Shown here: piece after piece, positions 1-5,558 of the stretch | How the letters are laid out: each line of letters begins with the position of its first letter | Numbering within the stretch: the first letter of the stretch is position 1 | Source: Candidatus Coliplasma caballi | GTDB taxonomy: Bacteria; Bacillota; Clostridia; Oscillospirales; CAG-382 | DNA: 6,958 nucleotides | Direction of reading: 5' to 3' | Assembly (NCBI GenBank): GCA_018065365.1 | Contig: JAGHTH010000011.1 | Span: 1-6,958 of the forward strand | Program-made: the position numbers and the translations under genes | The notes under the pieces: model-generated | The model's input: the letters and a program-made list of their open reading frames with translations, nothing else | Databases searched by the model: none | Told to the model about the DNA's origin: nothing

Positions 1-861
1 CGGGTAAGCAAGCCCGACGTCCTCCGCTGCACAAACCGCAACGCGACGGCACGCGGAAATCAAATCGCAGCCCGCAAGCACGCGCGCGAGGTAGAACACC
101 GCCGCGTCGGGATCGGAGCCGCGGATCGACTTCTGCAATGCCGAAAGCAGATCGAAATGGGATTGCCCGTCGCGGTCGTAGCGCATTCCCGAGCGCTGCA
201 CGAGCTGACGCGCAAGTTCGGGGGAAAGTTCCGTTTCGGACGCGTAGTAGCAATTTTCCAAAGCGCCGATCGCTTTGCGCACGTCGCCGCCGCAGCCGTA
301 GGCGAGCGCGTCAAGTGTTTCGTCCGGGCAGGTTTTGGAGTTGCCGTAATCGCCGTTGACAAGGTCAAACGCGCGGCGCAAGCCGGGGATCAGTTCGGCG
401 GGCTCGACGGGTTTGAATTCAAACACCGACGAACGTGAAAGGAGTGCCGAATAGATCGCGAAATACGGGTTTTCGGTGGTCGAGCAGATCAGCGTAACGC
501 GTCCGTCCTCGACGTATTCCAACAGCGATTGCTGCTGTTTTTTGTTGAAATACTGGATCTCGTCGATGTAAAGGATGATCCCGTCGGCAGCGTTATACAA
601 AGAGCCGGTCTGCGACAGGATGTCCTTGACGTCCGAGGTCGAAGCCGTCGTGGCGTTGAGCCGGTAAAACTCTTTGCCGAACTTCTTTGCGATCAGGTCG
701 GCGGTAGTGGTTTTTCCCGTTCCGGCGGGGCCGTAAAAAATCAGCGAGGGCAGAAAACCGCTGTCTAAAATGCGGCGCAAAGGCGCGTCTTTTCCGAGCA
801 GATGTTTCTGTCCGCAGACCTCGTCAAAATTCTGCGGGCGTGCGCGGTCGGCAAGCGGCAT
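1..861 (-). CDS. rarA: Replication-associated recombination protein A (AAA+ ATPase), C-terminus cut by window edge
   Basis: RarA (MgsA/YcaJ family) is a cytoplasmic clamp-loader-like AAA+ ATPase that acts at stalled replication forks. The 287 visible residues begin MPLADRARPQ and run off the window in frame, and the family is usually about 420-440 residues, so the C-terminal tetramerisation part is missing. Visible motifs are Walker A GPAGTGKT (residues 44-51), Walker B ILYIDE (96-101), the family block FNKKQQ (105-110), sensor 1 STTENP (127-132), the LLSRS arginine-finger region (140-144), sensor 2 GGDVRKAIGA (191-200) and AEDVGLA (279-285), typical of RarA. After the Walker B acidic pair this protein has IQYF where E. 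coli-type RarA has a His-Arg-Phe sequence. The ATG has a GGGGAG ribosome binding site 7 nt upstream (869-874). It lies 36 nt after plsY and is probably the last visible gene of that operon. Confidence 0.95.
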   Translation of the reverse strand, partial: MPLADRARPQNFDEVCGQKHLLGKDAPLRRILDSGFLPSLIFYGPAGTGKTTTADLIAKKFGKEFYRLNATTASTSDVKDILSQTGSLYNAADGIILYIDEIQYFNKKQQQSLLEYVEDGRVTLICSTTENPYFAIYSALLSRSSVFEFKPVEPAELIPGLRRAFDLVNGDYGNSKTCPDETLDALAYGCGGDVRKAIGALENCYYASETELSPELARQLVQRSGMRYDRDGQSHFDLLSALQKSIRGSDPDAAVFYLARVLAGCDLISACRRVAVCAAEDVGLAYP

Positions 862-897
862 GGTGTTTCTCCCCTCTCTTTTCGTTGAAATTTCCGG

Positions 898-1677
898 TTA
901 TTTCGTTTCGATCTCGGGTTTCTTTTTGAAACTGAATTTGTTTTCCGTCCCTTCGATCAGCCGGCGGATATTCGAACGGTGCATCACGATCAGCATAAAG
1001 CCGATGAACATGGCAAACGCCAGAGACGGCAAGCTCGGCGGGATGCCGCGCAGCATGGCGCGAACGTAAACGATGCCGGGCAGCGCAAACCCCGCGATCA
1101 TCGAGCCGACGGAAATATACCGCGTGAGCAGCACCGTCAGAACGAAAATCGTGAACGCGACCAGGAACACCACGTAATCAATGCAAAGCACCATCACGGC
1201 GGCGGTCAGAACGCCTTTTCCGCCTTTGAAATGATAGTACAGCGGGAAAATATGTCCGAGCATACAGAACAACCCCGCGACGTACGCGCCGAGTTCGCCC
1301 ATCAGCACGATGCCGATCAGAACGGACAAAACCTGCTTCGCCGCGTCGCCGGCAAGCGTCAGCCACATCGCTTTTTTGCCGAACACGCGCGTCATGTTGG
1401 TCAGCCCCGCGTTGCCCGATCCGTGATTGCGGATGTCGTCGTGATACTTGCGCGTCGAAACGATGATCGCGGCGTTCAGACTTCCGAGCAGATACGGAAC
1501 GACGATGCACAAAAGCATTCCGAGCAAGAACACCGCGATCGCGGCGGTCGTTTCTCCGTTTTGCAGACAAATGGTGTGCCGGTAATACAGAAAGCCCTGA
1601 AACGAACGGTTTGCTTCCATTCCGAGACGGTCGCAAAGCCCGATGGCTCTCCAACACCATTGAAAGAATTGTAGCAT
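898..1677 (-). CDS. plsY: Glycerol-3-phosphate acyltransferase PlsY, with unusual N-terminal extension
   Basis: PlsY is an integral membrane enzyme that transfers an acyl group from acyl-phosphate to glycerol-3-phosphate, giving lysophosphatidic acid, the first step of phospholipid synthesis. The three family motifs are present: GSLNAAIIVS (65-74) leading to HGSGNAGLTNMTR (85-97), GHIFPLYYHFKGGKGVLTA (141-159), and HRSNIRRLIEGTE (233-245). Several hydrophobic helices surround them, and the tail is lysine-rich. The frame is 259 residues against a family norm near 200. The excess is about 45-50 residues before the first membrane helix, containing three cysteines and no recognised domain. The ATG at 1677 is 5 nt after the der stop, with AGGGTGA as a weak ribosome site inside the der end, so translation is likely coupled. 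An internal start at residue 48 (GTG) or 54 (ATG) would give a standard PlsY, but neither has a good ribosome site. The enzyme call is secure; the start is not. Confidence 0.93.
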   Translation of the reverse strand: MLQFFQWCWRAIGLCDRLGMEANRSFQGFLYYRHTICLQNGETTAAIAVFLLGMLLCIVVPYLLGSLNAAIIVSTRKYHDDIRNHGSGNAGLTNMTRVFGKKAMWLTLAGDAAKQVLSVLIGIVLMGELGAYVAGLFCMLGHIFPLYYHFKGGKGVLTAAVMVLCIDYVVFLVAFTIFVLTVLLTRYISVGSMIAGFALPGIVYVRAMLRGIPPSLPSLAFAMFIGFMLIVMHRSNIRRLIEGTENKFSFKKKPEIETK

Positions 1678-1682
1678 AACGA

Positions 1683-3002
1683 TCAGTCACCCTTTTGTTT
1701 GATGATGAGTTTGATGGGCGTGCCGGCGAATCCGAACGCGTCGCGCAGGCAATTTTCGATATAACGCTGATAGGAATAATGGAACAGCTCGGCGCTGTTG
1801 CAGAAGCAGGCAAAGGTCGGCGGATTGGTCGCCGTCTGCGTCATGTAATAGATCTTGAGCCGTCTGCCCTTATCGGTGGGCGGCTGAACACGCTGCGTGA
1901 TATCGGCGAGCAGATCGTTGAGAACGCCCGTCGTTACGCGCTTGCAGCCCTCTTTATAAACGTCGTTGATCATCGGGAACAGTTTCTCCACCCGCTGTCC
2001 CGTTTTCGCGGACACGAACAGCACCGGCGCGTAGGTCATGTACGAAAGCGCGTCGTACACCTTCTTTTTGAACTTGTCAAAGGTATCGTTGTCCTTGTCG
2101 GGAAGATCCCACTTATTGATGACGATGATGCTCGCTTTGCCGGCGTTGTGCGCCAGACCGGCGATATGCTCGTCCTGCGCCGTTACGCCCTCGGTCGCAT
2201 CGACCATGATCAGACAGACGTCGGCGTTTTCGACCGCCATATTGGCGCGCAGAACACTGTATTTTTCGATGCGGTCTTCGACTTTCGCGTTGCGGCGGAT
2301 GCCCGCCGTATCGACGAAAATATACCGTCCGTAATCGTTTTCCACGTAAGTGTCGATCGCGTCGCGCGTCGTTCCCGCCATATCCGAAACGATCACGCGG
2401 TCTTCTCCCGCGATGCGATTGACGATCGAACTCTTGCCCGCGTTCGGCTTTCCGATCACGGCGACGCGGATCGTTCCCTCGGGAGCGGGTTTTCCGTCGT
2501 CTGCCGGGAACAGTTCCACGATGCGATCGAGAACGTCGCCCGTTCCGGTGCCGGAAAGAGAGGACAGCGGGAACACGTCCTCAGAACCCATGCCGTAGAA
2601 CTCGTAAAATTCGGGAGGCGTTTCCCCGACGCGATCGACTTTGTTGACCGCGACCACGACGGGCTTGCGCGCCTTGCGGAGCATCGTCGCAATCTCCTCG
2701 TCGGCATCGGTCAGTCCGCTCTGCAAATCACAAAGGAACAGGATGACGTCCGCGTGTTCGATCGCGATCTGCGCCTGATCGCGCATCTGCAAAAGCAGTT
2801 CGCTGTTCGTCGTTGGCTCGATACCGCCCGTGTCGATCAGCATAAATTCCCTGCCGTTCCATTCCGCCTCGTGATAGATGCGGTCGCGCGTAACGCCGGG
2901 GGTATCTTCCACGATCGAAATGCGGGATCCCGTCAGCCGATTGAACAGCGTACTTTTCCCGACGTTCGGTCTGCCGACGACGGCTACGATCGGTTTTGCC
3001 AT
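1683..3002 (-). CDS. der: Ribosome-assembly GTPase Der (EngA)
   Basis: Der has two tandem GTPase domains and a C-terminal KH-like domain, and matures the 50S ribosomal subunit in the cytoplasm. With the start at MAKPIVAVVG the protein is 439 residues, the normal family length. G domain 1 has GRPNVGKST (10-18), the TPGVTRD switch (34-40), DTGG (57-60), NKVD (120-123) and SSLSGTG (147-153). G domain 2 has GKPNAGKSS (184-192), AGTTRD (209-214), DTAG (231-234), NKWD (296-299) and SAK (331-333). The KH-like part follows from about 350, with KIYYMTQT (383-390) and a short basic tail. All key GTP-binding residues are intact. Upstream in-frame ATG codons lie at 3011 and 3050, but the ribosome site at 3012-3019 supports the start at 3002. 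The gene begins 1 nt after the DUF512 stop and ends 5 nt before plsY, so all three are probably one transcript. Confidence 0.98.
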   Translation of the reverse strand: MAKPIVAVVGRPNVGKSTLFNRLTGSRISIVEDTPGVTRDRIYHEAEWNGREFMLIDTGGIEPTTNSELLLQMRDQAQIAIEHADVILFLCDLQSGLTDADEEIATMLRKARKPVVVAVNKVDRVGETPPEFYEFYGMGSEDVFPLSSLSGTGTGDVLDRIVELFPADDGKPAPEGTIRVAVIGKPNAGKSSIVNRIAGEDRVIVSDMAGTTRDAIDTYVENDYGRYIFVDTAGIRRNAKVEDRIEKYSVLRANMAVENADVCLIMVDATEGVTAQDEHIAGLAHNAGKASIIVINKWDLPDKDNDTFDKFKKKVYDALSYMTYAPVLFVSAKTGQRVEKLFPMINDVYKEGCKRVTTGVLNDLLADITQRVQPPTDKGRRLKIYYMTQTATNPPTFACFCNSAELFHYSYQRYIENCLRDAFGFAGTPIKLIIKQKGD

Positions 3003-3003
3003 T

Positions 3004-4308
3004 TTACGCATCCTCCTCTTCCAGAATTGCGTCCAACAGATCCCAGCCATCGCGTTCCGTAACGCGAACGGGGACCTGCAAGGTTTTGATTACATCTTCT
3101 TTGCTCACGCCGTCCAAGAACAGATCGCCTTCGCTGCGGAGCATATTCACGGGAAGCAGCAAACGGCTTCCCAACGGTTTTCCCTGTAATTGTCGGATCA
3201 GGTCGCCGCCCGTTACCAGACCGCTGACCGTGATCGAATGCCCGAAAAAATCGTTGCGGATCGGGAACACGTTGACGCGCAGACCTTCAAAGGTCTGTTC
3301 TGCCATACGGGCAAGCGCGCGGATGTGTTCGTACGCCGCGTAGCCCGTCGCGATGCTGACCGTCTTTTCGATCCGCCGGGGTTCTTCCGCGCGCAGTGCG
3401 CCTTTGAACTCCGTTTCGTGCAGTCGGAGCATTCCGACACCGTTTTCGAGCTGCGGATATTCCTCGTATTCCTCGTCGGCGGGAAGTTCCCTGCCCGCGA
3501 GCAGATAGAATTCGTCCGACGCGAACACCTTGCGGCTGCCGAACTGTTCGAGGTTCTGCTTTGCCCTGCGGTCGATCCGATCCAGCACGTCCGCGGCAGA
3601 AGCGGCATCGAACGGCTCAAGCTCAGCCAGACCGTCCCGATGCGCCGTCATTCCGCAAGGAACGGCAGCGATGCTTTCGAGCGTTTCAAGTTTACATAAT
3701 TCGTTCAGAGAGAAGTCCAGCTCCTCCCCGTCGTTCCAGCCCTTGCAAAGCACGAGCTGAGCGTTGATGCGAATCCCGCCCTCGCAGAGCGTCCGCAGAT
3801 AACGCAGTTTTTCCCCCGCAAAGCGATTGCCCATCATTCTGACGCGCAGCGCGGGATTCATGGTATGCACCGACACATTGACGGGCGAAATACGCATTTT
3901 CACGATGCGCTCCACGTCCGCGTCGGAAAGGTTGGTCAGCGTAACGTAGTTTCCCTGCAAAAAGGACAGGCGTTCGTCGTCGTCTTTGAAATAGACCGTC
4001 TCACGCATTCCTTTGGGGTTCTGATCGATGAAACAGAACACGCACTTGTTCGCGCAGCGCTTTTTTTCATCCATCAAATAGGTACAGAACTCCATGCCGA
4101 GATCCTGATACTCCCGGTTTGCGAGCGAAAAGCGCAGAACTTCCCCGTTCCTGCGGACTTCCACGGCGCAATGCGCGTCCGTTCCGTAAAACCGGTAGTC
4201 GAGAACGTCTTTTACGGTGTTCCCGTTTATCGAAAGCAATTCGTCGCCCGCCGCGATCCCCGCTTTTGCCGCGGGAGAACCGGCATCGACCGATACGATC
4301 TTAACCAT
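3004..4308 (-). CDS. PDZ / radical SAM / DUF512 protein of unknown function
   Basis: A 434-residue protein of the conserved Firmicutes DUF512 family, whose reaction is not established as far as I know. It opens with a short PDZ-like domain (about 1-65; SPAAKAGIAAGDELLSINGN at 11-30). The radical SAM cluster motif follows: cysteines 85, 89 and 92 in CANKCVFCF, continuing to FIDQNPKGMR (93-102). This is the CxxxCxxC pattern that binds a 4Fe-4S cluster and S-adenosylmethionine. NVSVHTMNP (144-152) fits a strand of the radical SAM barrel. The C-terminal third is DUF512, ending with the family-typical GHSITVSGLVTGGDLI (356-371). No signal peptide is seen, so it is cytoplasmic. A GGAG ribosome site (4317-4320) sits 8 nt from the ATG at 4308; the in-frame GTG at 4317 overlaps that site and is unlikely to be used. 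The gene follows the rpmF terminator and leads into der with a 1-nt gap. Confidence 0.93.
   Translation of the reverse strand: MVKIVSVDAGSPAAKAGIAAGDELLSINGNTVKDVLDYRFYGTDAHCAVEVRRNGEVLRFSLANREYQDLGMEFCTYLMDEKKRCANKCVFCFIDQNPKGMRETVYFKDDDERLSFLQGNYVTLTNLSDADVERIVKMRISPVNVSVHTMNPALRVRMMGNRFAGEKLRYLRTLCEGGIRINAQLVLCKGWNDGEELDFSLNELCKLETLESIAAVPCGMTAHRDGLAELEPFDAASAADVLDRIDRRAKQNLEQFGSRKVFASDEFYLLAGRELPADEEYEEYPQLENGVGMLRLHETEFKGALRAEEPRRIEKTVSIATGYAAYEHIRALARMAEQTFEGLRVNVFPIRNDFFGHSITVSGLVTGGDLIRQLQGKPLGSRLLLPVNMLRSEGDLFLDGVSKEDVIKTLQVPVRVTERDGWDLLDAILEEEDA
3012..3019 (-). promoter_or_regulatory. Ribosome binding site of der
   Basis: AGAGGAGG on the minus strand ends 9 nt before the ATG at 3002. 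It lies inside the last codons of the upstream DUF512 gene. The earlier in-frame ATG at 3011 directly abuts this motif, which leaves no spacer, so the site selects the downstream start (MAKPIV). Confidence 0.85.
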
Positions 4309-4316
4309 TTCTCGCA

Positions 4317-4320
4317 CTCC
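4317..4320 (-). promoter_or_regulatory. Ribosome binding site of the DUF512 gene
   Basis: GGAG on the minus strand lies 8 nt before the ATG at 4308. It overlaps the alternative in-frame GTG at 4317-4315, which argues for MVKIVSVDAG as the true N-terminus, right at the start of the PDZ-like domain. Confidence 0.7.
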
Positions 4321-4350
4321 AACTTTCCGTCATGCTTCCCGGGTGTTCAT

Positions 4351-4391
4351 AAAAAGTAAAGCGTGTCACTCATCGGCGAGCAACACGCTTT
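4351..4391 (-). terminator. Intrinsic terminator after yceD-rpmF
   Basis: A 9-bp perfect stem, AAAGCGTGT (4383-4391 arm on the minus strand) with ACACGCTTT (4358-4366 arm), encloses a 16-nt loop that can add a 3-bp inner CTC/GAG helix. On the minus strand the stem is followed by ACTTTTT. It starts about 10 nt after the rpmF stop. It should end most yceD-rpmF transcripts, with possible read-through into the DUF512-der-plsY-rarA genes, for which no clear separate promoter is seen in the roughly 45 nt that remain. Confidence 0.8.
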
Positions 4392-4401
4392 CTTTCGTCC
4401 T

Positions 4402-4593
4402 TTACGCCTTTTCTTCCTCGACTTTGAGGACTTCCTTGCCGCCGTACCAGCCGCAGGACTTGCAAACACGGTGGGAAAGGTTGTACGCACCGCACTTGGG
4501 GCATTTGGTCATTCCGGGAAGCTCAAGCTTCCACACACTGGAACGACGTTTATCGCGTCTTGCTTTGGATACTTTACTCTTTGGAACTGCCAT
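4402..4593 (-). CDS. rpmF: 50S ribosomal protein L32
   Basis: A 63-residue small basic protein of the large ribosomal subunit. The family signature is MAVPKSKVSKARRDKRRS at the N-terminus. A zinc ribbon follows with cysteines 31, 34, 44 and 47 (CPKC and CKSC), so this is the zinc-binding, four-cysteine form of L32. The C-terminus is a short acidic/lysine tail, usual for clostridial versions. A near-perfect ribosome site AAGGAGGT (4603-4610) lies 9 nt before the ATG, consistent with high expression. It is 30 nt downstream of yceD, the classic yceD-rpmF pair, and is followed directly by an intrinsic terminator. Confidence 0.98.
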   Translation of the reverse strand: MAVPKSKVSKARRDKRRSSVWKLELPGMTKCPKCGAYNLSHRVCKSCGWYGGKEVLKVEEEKA

Positions 4594-4623
4594 TTTCGAT
4601 GGACCTCCTTATGTGATGATTTT

Positions 4624-5115
4624 TTATTCTTCGTCAAAATAGCCGGCGAGCGCCGCCCATCTCGGATCGATCTCTTTCGTATCGCAGGAGCATCGCTCTA
4701 CGTTGAGATCGACACCGCATTTCGGGCAAAGTCCTTTGCAGTTGCTCCGGCAAAGGAACCGAATCGGCATCTCGGTCAGCAATTGTTCGCGTACGGTTTC
4801 CGCAACGTCCAGCATCCCGTCTTTCAGCAGCAGGAATTCTTCCTCGTCGTCGCCGGCGAGCTTTTCCGCAAGCTTATATTCCATGGGAAAGTGCAGGGCA
4901 TGTTCGAACTCTTTGCAGCAGCGGGCGCAGCGGAAAACGCCGGAAAGCACCGCTTCGCCGTTCAGCACCAGATAGCCCGCATGGTTTTCCACACGGCCTT
5001 CCGCGTGAACGGAGCCGTCAATCAGGTCGTCCGTCAAGCCCTCTCCGGAGCAATCGTAAACGAACGGAAGTGTCTTTACGGTTCCGGCGATCAACTCGCG
5101 AAGATCAAGGATCAC
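4624..5115 (-). CDS. yceD: YceD/DUF177 family protein (large-subunit rRNA accumulation factor)
   Basis: A 163-residue cytoplasmic protein of the DUF177/YceD family, almost always encoded upstream of rpmF and linked in other organisms to 23S rRNA accumulation or processing. Visible features are the N-terminal MILDLRELIAG, a first cysteine group FRCARCC (cysteines 63, 66, 67), an acidic stretch DDEEEF (89-94), and a second cysteine-rich block with cysteines 122, 126, 130, 133, 142 and 144 that includes GLCPKCG. It ends with the family-typical DPRWAALAGYF (150-160). The paired cysteines suggest a bound metal, probably zinc. It starts with GTG, chosen because GGGAGG (5124-5129) lies 8 nt upstream and the conserved N-terminus begins there. 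It is the first gene after the perfect promoter at 5162-5190, with a leader of about 40 nt. Confidence 0.95.
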   Translation of the reverse strand: MILDLRELIAGTVKTLPFVYDCSGEGLTDDLIDGSVHAEGRVENHAGYLVLNGEAVLSGVFRCARCCKEFEHALHFPMEYKLAEKLAGDDEEEFLLLKDGMLDVAETVREQLLTEMPIRFLCRSNCKGLCPKCGVDLNVERCSCDTKEIDPRWAALAGYFDEE

Positions 5116-5161
5116 GTTACAAACCTCCCGTCTTTTGCAAAACCTCTACGCAGTACGTTCC

Positions 5162-5190
5162 ATTATAATAGTTTCCACACGTTTTGTCAA
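5162..5190 (-). promoter_or_regulatory. Perfect sigma-A promoter of yceD-rpmF
   Basis: On the minus strand, TTGACA (5185-5190) and TATAAT (5162-5167) are separated by exactly 17 nt. Both hexamers match the housekeeping consensus fully. Upstream of the -35 box lies an A-rich run (AAAAAAAG) that could act as an UP element. Transcription should start near 5155, leaving a leader of about 40 nt before the GTG of yceD. Confidence 0.95.
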
Positions 5191-5251
5191 CACTTTTTTT
5201 GAAATTTCCGGGCTCATTTTTGCTTTATTTTCGCTTTTTTCCAAAAAAAGG

Positions 5252-5283
5252 TTGCAACGGGCGCGATTTTGTGGTAGTATAAT
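5252..5283 (+). promoter_or_regulatory. Probable promoter of the small ORF and trmK
   Basis: TATAAT lies at 5278-5283. The best -35 candidate is TTGCAA at 5252-5257, which is 20 nt from TATAAT but exactly 17 nt from the overlapping TAGTAT (5275-5280), so the exact -10 register is unclear. The -35 candidate lies inside the 8-bp palindrome GTTGCAAC (5251-5258), which could also be an operator. An inverted CTTTTTT/AAAAAAAG repeat sits just upstream (5234-5250). Confidence 0.75.
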
Positions 5284-5289
5284 CGCAAC

Positions 5290-5318
5290 CCTCTCCGTTC
5301 AAAATAGAATCAGAGAGG
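5290..5318 (+). promoter_or_regulatory. Leader hairpin that can mask the ribosome binding site of the small ORF
   Basis: CCTCTC (5290-5295), close to the predicted transcript 5' end, is perfectly complementary to GAGAGG (5313-5318). The second arm is part of the ribosome site GAGAGGAG in front of the ATG at 5329. The loop is 17 nt and AT-rich. If it forms, the site is partly hidden. This is a short stem and its in vivo role is inference only. Confidence 0.45.
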
Positions 5319-5328
5319 AGAACGCGTC

Positions 5329-5514
5329 ATGATGTGTATGAAAAAAATGATCACGGGCCACAAAGGTTACTGCTGTCTGATCGGCGCTTCGGCGGGCGCG
5401 ATGGTCGGGCTGCTCGTCGCCTGCAAGACGATCAGCAGCTGTCAGACCGGCAACACGATGAAACGCCTTGCCAAAAAAGCGTTCCGCACGGTCGAAGAAA
5501 ATCTCGGTCTGTGA
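5329..5514 (+). CDS. Small cysteine-containing membrane protein, unrecognised
   Basis: A 61-residue ORF that I do not recognise. It has a short basic N-terminus (KKMITGHKG), one hydrophobic glycine/alanine-rich segment at about 14-32 (CCLIGASAGAMVGLLVAC), then a polar stretch with a further cysteine and a basic, amphipathic-looking tail (TMKRLAKKAFRTVEENLGL). Cysteines are at 3, 15, 16, 32 and 38, a high share for so small a protein. The single glycine-rich helix with a charged tail recalls small YtxH-like membrane proteins, but I cannot assign a family. The ORF is credible because GGAG (5317-5320) sits 8 nt before the ATG, a TATAAT promoter precedes it, and the divergent yceD gene leaves this interval otherwise empty. 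A second ATG follows immediately at 5332. It lies 44 nt before trmK in the same direction and is probably co-transcribed. Confidence 0.75.
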   Translation: MMCMKKMITGHKGYCCLIGASAGAMVGLLVACKTISSCQTGNTMKRLAKKAFRTVEENLGL

Positions 5515-5517
5515 ACG

Positions 5518-5532
5518 GCGGGGATCCCCCGC
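5518..5532 (+). other. Compact GC hairpin between the small ORF and trmK
   Basis: GCGGGG (5518-5523) pairs with CCCCGC (5527-5532) around a 3-nt loop. It begins 4 nt after the stop of the small ORF. No T-run follows, so it is not a standard terminator. It may stabilise or process the upstream mRNA or set the relative output of the two genes; that is inference. Confidence 0.5.
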
Positions 5533-5558
5533 TACATACGCGTCCGGAAAGGAACCCC

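Noticed and set aside
979..1674. A 231-codon plus-strand frame opposite plsY
   Set aside because: It is made of His/Arg/Gln/Glu-rich low-complexity sequence, the usual complement of hydrophobic codons. PlsY on the minus strand is well supported.
1695..3062. A 455-codon open frame on the plus strand, directly opposite der
   Set aside because: It mirrors der, has a composition rich in Arg, His and Asp with no recognisable domain, and lacks a ribosome site. Der on the other strand has every expected motif.
4314..4352. Two very short open frames (6 and 10 codons) upstream of the DUF512 gene
   Set aside because: They lack ribosome sites at usable spacing and lie in the terminator tail; there is no evidence of translation.
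5116..5155. Possible riboswitch or L32-type autoregulatory leader before yceD
   Set aside because: The leader is only about 40 nt and shows no convincing stem pair or conserved aptamer pattern.
4363..5202. A 279-codon plus-strand frame across rpmF and yceD
   Set aside because: It crosses two clear minus-strand genes, a terminator and a promoter, and has no family features.
5334..5558. N-terminal extension of trmK in frame from 5334
   Set aside because: The extra residues are arginine/aspartate-rich and out of frame with the small ORF, which has the ribosome site. TrmK similarity begins at the ATG at 5559, which has its own ribosome site.
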